Shown here: positions 54,338-64,000 of the stretch, in pieces | Layout of the letters: each line of letters begins with the position of its first letter | Position numbering within the stretch: position 1 is the first letter of the stretch | NCBI RefSeq assembly: GCF_963966145.1 | Contig: NC_091047.1 | Coordinates: 27,094,001-27,158,000 of the forward strand | Source of the DNA: Tenebrio molitor | Lineage: Eukaryota > Arthropoda > Insecta > Coleoptera > Tenebrionidae | Direction of reading: 5' to 3' | DNA length: 64,000 nt | Notes under the pieces: generated by a model | What the model was told of the DNA's origin: nothing | Seen by the model: the letters and a program-made list of their open reading frames with translations, nothing else | Database searches by the model: none | Made by a program: the position numbers and the translations under genes

Positions 54338-56555
54338 ATTTGATTGAGAAAAACAGCGTCATAAATACAAAAAAGCCAGAATGTTACCAATGTAGTGTTG
54401 TTTTTGTTTTTTTTAGAATTTTAATTAAATTCCAAGACAATTCGACCAGTTGGTAACTTCAAGCAATGCAAAGGTGGCTCATTACATCATCAAGAATGAC
54501 ATTTTATTTTTCATACAATTTTATATCACCCAATACCTACATTAAATTAAAATATTTGGGAAATTTGTATTGCTATCATAAGCTTTCTCTTAAATAAATT
54601 TGTTAGCCATTATTTAGGAAATAATGTGCTCATTCTTCTGTGAAATGTTTTTTAGATTTTTGATTTAAAATGCAAATATTTAATAAAGTCAAAGTTTGCT
54701 CACTCTATTAAGAAACTATAAGTAAACATTTTTTACTATTGTGAACCTAATAAGTAAATTTTGTTCTGTCATTGGCTCATCCGCCACTATCCATAGGTAA
54801 AAATGCGATTGTAAAGTTTTCGGTCTTTCTAATGATAGGCACTAGAATAAAATTTATTTTATTTTAGCTTTTGTTAATTTACATAATTTTATCAAAAACA
54901 CGTTTTCAAAAATTAAAGAAATATGTAAGGAGATTATAATTAATTTTTACCACTTTATCTGTTTCTGTTTTGTTTGTTCGTGTTTTTCTTTATCTACTTT
55001 ATGCCACATACCCGTATCTTACAACTGTAAAGTTAATTCTTTTTTCGTCCGTACACACTTAAAATATTTGTATTTGCAGCACATTCATGTTTTATCGCTT
55101 TGCGGGTGGCACTATTAAATAAATAAATTGATACGAACGCTTACAACTTTTTGATAACCGGTGTGTGTAAATAATACAAGCCCGGAATAAACCTCATAAA
55201 ACACAAAAACAACAAAAGCAAAAGTTATGATTGTCGACTTCTTGATCGTCCGCAATTATCCATTGTTACTCAGGCGAAGAAAGAGCGATTTTCACACGAT
55301 TCATTCTCATTGCTGTTGAAAATTGCGATCTCATCGCGCTCGGAGTGTGTAAACAGATCAATTCAGCATCTGCCATTTTGAGTAAAATGTATTGTGGCGA
55401 TGTACAGTTGGTTGCACCGACGAGAATCCGACACGACCAACTTCACAATGGACTGCACCGCTTATTGTGAAAAGAGGTGTACGTGCATCCGAAGACAAGA
55501 ATGTATGAATTTACACGTGTGGCGGGTTCATGGTCGAGCATCGCTGCTAATGTAAAAACTCCCATCCAGCGGGTACCTCTTGTAAGCGGCACTCATTCAC
55601 ACTGGCAAAAAATCCGAAATAATTCAGACGGTTCTGCTACTTGTCATAGCAGTGTGACAGCGCAAGAAGAGCTTTCTGAGGACGCGACGTTGCTTGAATG
55701 TTTAGAACGTCACTCCCATTGCTCGATGGTAATTGTGGTATTTTGGACAAAGGATGGAGATGGTACTTAATTGGCGGGGTACAAAATGGGTTGGGGGTAT
55801 AAGTAGAATGTAATTTTGAAATTATCGAAGGCAAATACAAAAACAGAAAATACCTGCACTGCAATCTGAAAATTATAACAAAAAAAGTAAATTGAAATAT
55901 GTAGTACCTTTTTCGAAGTAATCTGTGTCATTAATCGTTGATATAGAAACGATCAAATGTGGTTGTTTCGTTGCTATTATAAATTTTCTATTTTTTTTAT
56001 ATAAATGTTTATTTATCATTGTTCAAAATGTATAATTGAAATTTTTTAATAAACAATTGTCAAAACATTGTCATGTTGGTATGAGCCAAACTGTGATTTT
56101 CTGGGCCTGCGTCCTGACGAGCGAGAGTTTATTTCAAATTCGAAAAAGATTTCTGCTAATTTCTCATTCAATTTGTTTTTAAAATGAATTCGCGGAAGAA
56201 AGGTACGGGAAGTGAAGTGAACATAACCTTAACTATGATTTGGTGTCAAATTGTTATACAGCTGGTCCATAAGCGCACATTTTAGGGTGGTACAGAGTGT
56301 TTTTTTACTTAATTTTGACATTGACAATTGTTTATTAAAAAAAATTCACTATAGGTGAATTTGTTGTTACCTAAGCAACCCATAAAGCTTTAGTGTTTTA
56401 AATGCCTTTTTTCGCACGCATTTTAGTGTCAAAAACAGGGATTATGATTCAGGTATAATAAAAGAATTTAAACCCTTCTAAATGTGTGCCAAATTTCAAC
56501 GAGTTCTGGTAAACCGTTCTGAAAATATTTAGCTGTATCCATACTTTTTAGGGAC
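54338..56555. other. Gene-free stretch
   Basis: A 97-codon frame at 55477-55770 in a slightly GC-richer block was not recognised. Nothing else was found. Confidence 0.35.
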
Positions 56556-56557
56556 CT

Positions 56558-56909
56558 GTATACAGGGCAAGTCACATAAGGGTTATTTCCGAATTTATTT
56601 TGTACGCAACCAAAAATACTAATGACGCTGACTACTTGATACCATTTATAATGTGATTTAATTTAGTAATCAACGTAGGTATGTAATTTGGCTAAAACTG
56701 TCACAATGACGTTTTCCTGTTCTGATTAATGAAATCAAAAATTAAATTCATCAACTGTCATTTTGACATTTTTAGCCAAATTACATACCTACGTGGATTA
56801 CTAAATAAAATCACATTATAAATGGTATCAAGTGGTCAGCGTAATTAGTATTCTTGGTTGCGTACAAAATAAATTCAGAAATAAACCTTATGTGACTTGC
56901 CCTGTATAC
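56558..56909. mobile_element. MITE that is almost entirely palindromic
   Basis: The 352-bp element has inverted arms of about 150 bp, from GTATACAGGGCAAGTCACAT inward to GGTATGTAATTTGGCTAAAA, leaving a loop of about 50-60 bases. Mismatches are few, so it looks recent. Confidence 0.92.
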
Positions 56910-57282
56910 CCATAGACTTTAATTTATCAATCACTAATTCAAAGTTAGGACGATGTAGCAGAGCAAAGCTGAAGTCTCAAGGTCGCGGAGTGGCCATTTG
57001 TCTAGAGCTTCGGTTTCCTACAAAGCGGTACCGTAAAATAGCGGCCGTAATTTGACGGCATTTGACGTCACAAAAAACGTACACGTGCTTGTAAACGCCA
57101 GTGGTTTCCTCCACTCCAGAGCGTTAGGGGCTGCCGCTACCTGACAATAGGCCACCGTATTCTCCGAAGCGGCCGCTCTGTACGGTGGGACATTGCGAGC
57201 ACGTCTTTGTCCGGTGCGGTGTAGAAATTCTACTGCTTGTGCTGTGCTCCAGTGTAGAAATTGTACGGTTTAGCATTTCAAA
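56910..57282. other. Upstream region of the MADF-BESS gene
   Basis: A GC-rich block (57000-57240) with several GCGGCCG and CGTTAGGGG-like stretches precedes the gene. An inverted copy of the TGACCTTGA motif is at about 56970. No Harbinger TIR was found here or downstream. Confidence 0.3.
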
Positions 57283-59111
57283 ATGGCTCAACAAAGTAAT
57301 TGGTCAAGTGAACAAGATGAAATTGTAATTGATTTTGTGAGAAATCATGAAGCTCTTTATAATGTAAAATCGGCGGATTACAGGAACATGCAACTGAAGC
57401 AGAAATTATGGCATGAAGTTGGTACAATTTTAAATAAAACAGGTGAGAATTATTTATTATTTTATAATTACAAAGAAGTACATACTTATACTTATAAGTC
57501 CGTTGAAATAAAGTTTAAATTGATCGCGAATGTCAAGCGGTGTGTCGAGCACGTGCATTATTTTCAACAAGATCAATCAAATTATGCGTTGGTAGAGGCA
57601 TAGGACCATCTAAAGCAGCTTGATATGGAGCCAGCACTTTGGCTTCACGTAAGATATTGTGCAAAATACAAGCACATGTAATTAATTTATCAGTTGTTTC
57701 GGGAGCAACAGCAATCGATTGAAAGAAAATGCGAAAATATGCGCATAAGATGCCGAAGCTGTTTTCAGTTGTACGCCTTGCACGAGATAGACGGTAACTG
57801 TATACAGCTATAGACTGGACAGGGTTTCATCAGATTTTCATGTAAAGCAAATGCTTCGTCTCCAAGTATGACAAAGATGACATGTGGAAGAACAGTAGGT
57901 ATTTGTTTGCGGAAGTGCTTGTGGAGGAGGGATGTTAAATTCGTTGTTTATAATTTTTGTTCCAAAATTGTTTTTGCATCTCCTTCCCGACCGTATGATC
58001 CAATGTCATTAGCAGCAAATTTTAAATCCGCATCGACAATAGCAAGCACGGCAATTGAATAAAATTCCTTGTAACTGAAGTACAGGGAACCACGGTTTTT
58101 ATCGCTCCTACACAATTTGGAAAATTCCAGCTGGATAAATATTTTAGAGACATTTTGCGGAAATCATCCATTGATGGTGGGGGCATGATATTTGCCACCT
58201 GTCGTACTATTATAACTCCAATCCAAGAATGACATATTCGAAATTGAAATGCCAATGATCTAAACTAAAGGATTCCCCGGTAGCCAGAAACCTAGAAAAA
58301 ACAGTTGCTTTTAAGTTAAATGTGGGATAAAATAAAAATACATATTATGAAATGACTACTGAAATTAATAATTTTTTGTAATTTTAGATACCGATTGCAG
58401 TAAACGTTGGGCTTATATTAGGGACTACTATATTCGCAAGCAAAGGAAACCTGGTACTAGGTCAGCAGGCGAAGCTGCCAAAAAAAGATCAGAATTATTG
58501 TCCTTTTTAGATAGCTGCCCAAGTGGAAAACGAAGGTACCTATGTTTACGACTTACAACATATAGCCATGCATTAACGTAATTCTTTTTAGTACTGTAAG
58601 TAATATTCCACGTGATGAAGGACCGCGTCAAGATTTGCACGAAGACATGAGCCAGATCGACAGCCAAAATATGTCGCAAACAAGTGCTGTTGAACAAACT
58701 TCGGCAAAACATGAAGATGAGGATAGTTTCTCCCAGGACGTCTACTCGCCAGCATGTTCGTCAGAAATAAGCAATACTCCCAGCATTGCCAGTACCACTC
58801 CCCAAATGGCCACGTTGCGTTCGGCTAAAAAACGGAAATTAAGTTCCACAGCCGAGGCTCGACTCCAGTTGCTGCAAGTGCAAGATATTGCTCGTACGAG
58901 TAGATCCCAACATGTGCCAGAACCCCAAGACGAGACAGATTTATATTTCGCGTCAATGGCAAAGATTGTAAAAAAACTACCTCTGCAAGAGCAGGTTAGG
59001 CTTAGGTTAGAAATTGGAAATTTGATTGGTAATGCAGAATTAGCATTTTATAGTCAAAATAATTATTTACCCTCTCCTGGACCATCCACGTCCAGTGAAG
59101 AAAGCAATTAA
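57283..59111 (+). CDS. MADF-BESS domain protein, three exons
   Basis: Exons are 57283-57442, 58388-58535 and 58592-59111. Borders are ACAG/GTGAGA with TTTTAG, and GAAG/GTACCT with TTTTTAG; the spliced 828 bases give 275 aa without a stop. An N-terminal MADF (Myb/SANT-like DNA-binding) domain covers about residues 12-95: EIVIDFVRNHEALYN, KLWHEVGTILN, then CSKRWAYIRDYY across the splice. A serine-rich linker with a basic KKRKLS patch follows. A BESS protein-interaction motif spans about 216-253 (DLYFASMAKIVKKLP...). The protein probably acts in the nucleus. Such proteins exist as host factors (Adf-1 type) and as the second protein of PIF/Harbinger transposons. A dead Harbinger nuclease in intron 1 favours the latter origin. 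AATAAA is at about 59256. Confidence 0.82.
57590..58255 (-). pseudogene. PIF/Harbinger DDE nuclease, decayed
   Basis: Read on the minus strand, in order: MPPPSMDDFRKM, WNFPNCVGAI, then GSLYFSYKEFYSI, VDADLKFAANDIGSYGREGD, VILGDEAFALHENLMKP, and YRLSRARRTTENSFGIL followed by CACILHNIL. These are the standard blocks of Harbinger nucleases. The first catalytic segment (usually GAIDGKH) is missing through a short deletion after GAI. At least three frame breaks or stops follow. The middle aspartate (VDAD) and GDEAF/TEN blocks remain. The N-terminal part is absent. The remnant lies wholly in intron 1 of the MADF-BESS gene, on the opposite strand. Confidence 0.85.
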
Positions 59112-59360
59112 TGCTAATTTGATCATAGTTATTTTCTGATTTTCTTTGTTTAATATTGTTTAATTTTTTTAAATGAATTGTATTATTAATTTCTTAACAT
59201 TCTTAATTGTTATTATTTAATTCTTTATAACTAATTGATGTAAAGGGGGTTCCCTTTAATAAAAGATTTTTTTTTTAATTATTATTAATTTAACGTAAAT
59301 AGTTTCGACATTGCAATCTCGTAGAAACATAATAATTTTGTTATTAGTTTTTACCTCAGA

Positions 59361-59500
59361 AAATAGTATATTATGTTATGAGGAGCAAAAATGAAGTTTT
59401 ATGTGCTGCGGCTGGTAGATTGGCTGCCGAACGCAGTGAGGCAGACAAACCAGCCAAAGCACATAAAACCATTTTTGCTCCGAATAACATATACTATTTT
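59361..59500. repeat. Short palindrome with GC core (P7)
   Basis: Arms AAATAGTATATTATGTTATG and its complement-like copy ending ATACTATTTT, with GGAGCAAAAATG inside, flank a core that reads GCCGAACGCAGTGAGGC. Confidence 0.75.
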
Positions 59501-59584
59501 TTCTTCAAACCTTCATAACAAATTATTTAAGACATGTTAAGAAACCAGGTAGGAATTTCAAATGATTTAGCTAGTTTACTTTAC

Positions 59585-59690
59585 TGCCGCTCATCGGCGG
59601 AGATAATAACTTCACGGACGCCCTCTGCGGAGATAATAACTTTATCTGCCGCTCTCAGCGGAGATAATAACTTTATCTGCCGCTCATCAG
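59585..59690. repeat. Minisatellite, about 31-bp unit, three copies
   Basis: GCGGAGATAATAACTT recurs at about 59597, 59627 and 59657, each next to TGCCGCTC-like bases. Confidence 0.9.
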
Positions 59691-61450
59691 CTCGTTATAT
59701 GCCATGACAATGAAGTGACACTTTAGTATTATCAATGCAGCAGGATAATGTCATAATTTACGGACGTTTGCTTTGAAATTGAAATGGCAGAAAGTTATCA
59801 CTGCCACGCTTACGATTTACACCACAAGATAGCGCCATCAGACTTTAGAAAAAAACAATTAATTTCTGTTCATTTTTGAAAACTGAGCGGATTAATAGTA
59901 GCGGTATCTTGTCTTAGTATAAATGGACTTTACTTGTGATACGTTAAACATTTTTTTGGAGTGTCCAGAAAGCTTAAAATGTTCTTGTTATTTTACACAC
60001 TCCGTGCGGATAGTTTGATTAGTGTGTAAAAATCAAGATAACCTAGCTGTTCAAAATGTGTAAACATGTCATTTAGCGTTGAGGAGGCCAAAAAGTCTAT
60101 TCATTTTCCATTCGATTTTATTATTTTTAATTAACTTCAGTATATTTCGAATAGTGTTCAGTGTTTTGTCAATATTCGATGCCAAAACTTTACATCAGGT
60201 TTGTGTGATAATTTGTTATTTACATTTCTTGTGAAAAAGTAAGCGTGATGAATTTATATCGACAACCGATAAAGTATGTTGTAATAGTCACGTTTAAGAA
60301 AATTGCGAGATACGCTCAGAGTTGAAAACTTTTCTTTGTGTATATACCGATTTTCAAACATATTATGAACAAATTTTCCAGCAAATTGTTTAGGGATATT
60401 GTTTCGGCTCACGTTATTTTAAAGCATGTACAAAATTGATTGAGTGAATTTTTTTGAAGTTTTATTTTGTCACTTTTAAGGAAGGAAAAGTGAGAAATGA
60501 AGAATAAGTATATTTCGTAGAATGTATGTACTTACGTAATTAAATACATATGTTGCAGGAAATATACAAATTAAATAGAATGTTTTTAAATACTTGCAAA
60601 TAATGTTTAAAGAAACAAAAAATAAGTGATAAAAAAGAAATAAGTTGCAGCAACAGTAATTTGCTTCTGGGTTGTTTTGCCGTTGTTAAACATTAAAGTG
60701 GCATAAATGTTTCACCTGTTTCAAATGCTAACTTACAGATTTCTTTTAGTACGTATACTCTAATGTTCTACATAATTTATAGTGAGATGTTTTTTAGGTT
60801 TTTTATTTTTTGTGTACACCGGGTATCTTCGCGAAAAGTTCGAATGCGTTTATTTCTACACCTTATATTTTTAGTTAGTAATTATGAAAGTTGACATTTA
60901 TTTTAGTTCGTCCTGAAAAAAGTGACAGGTTACAAAGGAAAGTTTCTGAATATTTGATTTGGAATTTAAAAAAAATTAATATGTACTTTCATCGATTAGA
61001 AAAGAAAAACGTTTAATTATGCGATTGATAAATAAAAAAAGAATAAGATGTTCTAATTTTAATTAAATTAAATGTTCAAAATGGTCACTGTTTATTATTT
61101 AAACAAAACTACAACTGATTCTCAAACTCATTAAGATATTTTGAGAAATTTGACTTAAATCGATAAAAATATTCGATTTTTAAACTTCAAAATGAAATAT
61201 TAATTATTGATGATTACATTTTCTGCGGTCTTTTCGATATCGCTTGATAGCTATGCTAGGACTTGAATGAAACATTTTTCGTAAATATTCAATTTGAAAA
61301 AAATCTTGTATGAAACACGATAGGAAATTCGCTTCATTCCGCAAGCATCCCACTCATTTACACAAAATGAAACATTTCCTAATTTTAACAAGATTTAACG
61401 CTGACAAAGACGTAATAGGATTAATACATATTTATTTGTTTGTGTATCAA
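59691..61450. other. Gene-free AT-rich stretch
   Basis: No feature was recognised. Confidence 0.4.
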
Positions 61451-61546
61451 TGCCAAAAAGTGCATCTTTTTCGTTCGAGTCTGAGTTTTCTGACCGAGGC
61501 GCAGCCGAGGCTTGAAAGGAGGTGAGGACAAAGGATACTTTTGGCA
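61451..61546. repeat. Short palindrome with GC core (P8)
   Basis: Arms TGCCAAAAAGTGCATC and GGATACTTTTGGCA flank the core GACCGAGGCGCAGCCGAGG, itself an inverted repeat (CCGAGGC and GCCGAGG are direct, with GCGCAGC between). Confidence 0.6.
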
Positions 61547-63190
61547 GAGGTGCACATTCAATTTTTTAGGCGACCGCACGAACTACAAAGCAAAAGACAT
61601 TATTGGAAAAATTACAAATGTATTTTGAATCTCCTTTTTTCAAATACAGTATTTGTTATCAGCTTTCCTACAAAACTAGAAATTTACTATTTGCAATACA
61701 ATTACATACTTATTTACACAATTTATGGTGACAGGACAATTATCGATTTTGTCGCTTTCGTTACTAAACAGGCCAACAGATGCCGTCGCGGTCAGGGTCC
61801 GTAAAAGTGCGTCTGAAAAAGAGTTACTTTTCATCCGCGTGTGAGTACTTACGTAAAATTATCGTTTTCATATGGACTCATTAAATGGATCATGTTTTGA
61901 TCGCGTTAAGGAAGAAAAAAAACTTTGCCTACGCTCTTGACTTGTTTGCAACAAATAATAAATGTAAATATGTACATATTAGGAATCTAATCTACTGAGG
62001 TCGATATTTGTTCGAATTTCAAAACTGCTGTGTACATAATACGATTTAATAAAAGTGTAACTTTTTTATAGTTCTTCTTTTCTTGCGGGTAATTTACTTT
62101 GTGATTTATTCTTCGAGTCGGTTGTGCTTTCTTAAACATATCGAATATCTGTTTTCGTCTGCAACCTTTAGAATTGAATAAAGACGAGATGGAACCGGTA
62201 GCTTGTTGTTCGATTAATAATCTCCGTCTGGCGCAGATCAAATAATCCTCGTCGGTGTGGAACTGCGGAATCCATCACGGCACTTAATGGGGTTCACGAT
62301 GTTCGTGTTAGTCAGCGCCTCATCAGTATTCAAAACATCCGGAGCCTCATTAAGAAGTGACAGAATTTTTTTGATAATTAAATAGCCCCGCTATTAACCA
62401 GGTGCTTTGTGGGATGAAGCGGTTTCGGAAAGCCTCGTTCGTCCATTGATCAAGCCGGATCCGGGGGCGGCCGAGGGATTCTCTCATCACACCGGGTCCT
62501 GGTGCTTCGGAACGAGTGTCAATCAACCTCAACGAGGCTCACAACACTATTTAGATTGGATTACGTGGTATAATGGAATCCATGGCCATATCGCAGGCGA
62601 GTGAAGCTTGCCGGAATATTAAATATCATTACGGTTCGTTCCGAGCTCAGATTGTTACCCTGTCATTTATTATTATTGGCAATCTGGTAGCTCTATAATC
62701 CGCGTAAGCACTGTATCAGTTATTACTCACGTGAAAAATTTACCTCGTCAAAGCGACAGAGGATGCATATAAATTGGCTTTTTTCACAAGTGGCATCGGG
62801 TAAAACCAGCTCTTTTTAATGCTGCCGTTTAATTTAGCAGCCCACAAACGCACCAGAGTTCTTCTATTTGGAAACTTTCAATTAGCGGCGTGTACTTACA
62901 GTTAATGGACAGAACATTATTTCTCTACTGTCGAGAATGATCAATTTTAAAATGTTTCAAGTTATGGACGTATTTTCAACATACGAGCGTGGTTTATTAT
63001 TTATTACTTGTTCTGTCTTTTATGGAAGCAAATGAGTAAGAGAAGTCAAACCAATGTTTCTCAACACAATAAGGCACTTGAAGTGATGCTGAAGTATTTT
63101 GATGTTTTATTTGTGTCTTTAGTTTTATTTCTTGACTGTGCCGGCAGATTCTGTTTATGCAACAAATTTCTTTTTTTTTTTTTCTTCAAA
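61547..63190. other. Gene-free stretch
   Basis: No gene was recognised. The stretch 62220-62640 is GC-richer and repeat-free. Confidence 0.35.
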
Positions 63191-63192
63191 AT

Positions 63193-63405
63193 ACAGGGTG
63201 TTATTGAAAGTTGTACAGATATTTTAATCACGAGCTACTGGTTTCATGTAGAACTCGGAAAAAATATTTTAAAAATTCTATGACAAAAAATAAAATGACA
63301 TTTATTTTTTGAGCTACAATTTTTTTAAATTGCTTTTAGTTGTCTACGTTGTCAAACAACCTCGTAGGTAAAATTTCGGCACATTTTAAAAATACACCCT
63401 GTATA
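63193..63405. mobile_element. Possible small TIR element with ATACAGGGTGT ends
   Basis: ATACAGGGTGTTATTG at 63193 and ACACCCTGTAT ending near 63405 form an 11-bp inverted pair. No longer pairing is visible, so the call is weak. Confidence 0.35.
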
Positions 63406-64000
63406 TCACATTTTATAAAACGTACACCATTTTATATATAAAATCAAAGGTTAAACGTTTTTTCTTTCTTGTTTATGTATGAGTTTTTCTCTTCTTTCTT
63501 GCTGTTTGAACAAGTTTTCCGATTTTGCTCAACCTACTGATATTTTTCCCACCGACCTAATTTTAAAATTTCGATAGCTATACATTTAGAGTTTAGAGGC
63601 GTAATCTGGACCCGCATTGCACCTGACGAAACCTCTAAATGCTGCCAGTTCTTTACATAGCTGCATATATTATCTCCACACATAACTTTCAATAAATTAC
63701 GTTGTCCATAAAAATTAGGCATGATTATAATACAATACCACACCACAAACGTTACCTTAATGAGCTATAAAAAATTTACCGCTCGGATTCCAGAACACAA
63801 TACGTTGATGCAACTCATAACAAGTTAAATATATTTCACATACGGTGCGACCTTGTTATGTGCGAATGAGTATGTCGGCTCGACGGTGATGAGTTCCGAA
63901 TTTATCATTATCTAGACTGCAGAGTGTGAAGGACGATAAAAGTAAATGAAAGCAGAATGTTGGGTTGACTCTCACGAGCTGAACAACCAACCGATAGTTA
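63406..64000. other. Gene-free end of window
   Basis: No feature was recognised. Confidence 0.4.

Overview
The window reads as AT-rich nuclear DNA of an insect. It has few genes, short GT-AG introns (52 and 73 bp in one gene) and a very dense load of mobile elements. The mix of a Gypsy LTR retrotransposon, insect-type Crypton recombinase genes, a Harbinger-type locus, mariner-like remnants, a tRNA-derived SINE and many palindromic MITEs fits a beetle-like genome, but the order is a guess. No bacterial, phage or CRISPR-like features were seen.

Layout. 0.5-3.7 kb: a decayed mariner-like element, then a train of MITEs, one nested inside another and one carrying a helix-turn-helix ORF. 4.07-4.53 kb: an intronless TMEM50-family membrane protein gene, the clearest host-type gene. 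5.9-8.1 kb: two unidentified ORFs and tandem repeats. 8.13-15.21 kb: a nearly complete Gypsy element on the minus strand (LTR, tRNA-Gly primer site, gag, an evident -1 frameshift site with hairpin, pol, polypurine tract, LTR). 15.7-16.1 kb: a dead DDE transposase. 16.5-19.9 kb: a Crypton pseudogene cut by a TIR element, which holds a LINE 3' fragment, which in turn holds an intact three-exon Crypton tyrosine recombinase gene. 20.4-21.3 kb: two abutting MITEs, the second containing a third. 22.75-24.5 kb: a LINE fragment that acts as the empty-site reference for the nest, then a third Crypton remnant. 25-40 kb: mostly gene-free DNA with a tRNA-derived SINE and many hairpin elements. 46.8-48.9 kb: four divergent copies of a roughly 540-bp tandem repeat. 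51.09-52.37 kb: a mariner-like element with long TIRs, related to the one at 0.5-1.5 kb. 57.28-59.11 kb: a three-exon MADF-BESS gene whose first intron holds a decayed Harbinger nuclease on the opposite strand. The rest is gene-free with small repeats.

How the genes relate. Only three loci look capable of making full-length proteins: the TMEM50-like gene, the Crypton recombinase and the MADF-BESS gene; the Gypsy pol frame is also open. The other protein remnants are dead transposon parts. The most unusual items are the three-level nest, the repeated GTGGGTTAT half-sites at both ends of the Crypton, a set of eight short palindromes with unrelated arms but a similar GC-rich core (about CGCAGCSGAG), a MITE group sharing GTACTATYGCG-like ends that join at TAGTACTA, the frameshift signal in the Gypsy element, and the 540-bp array. 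All calls come from reading the sequence; no alignment or database search was run.
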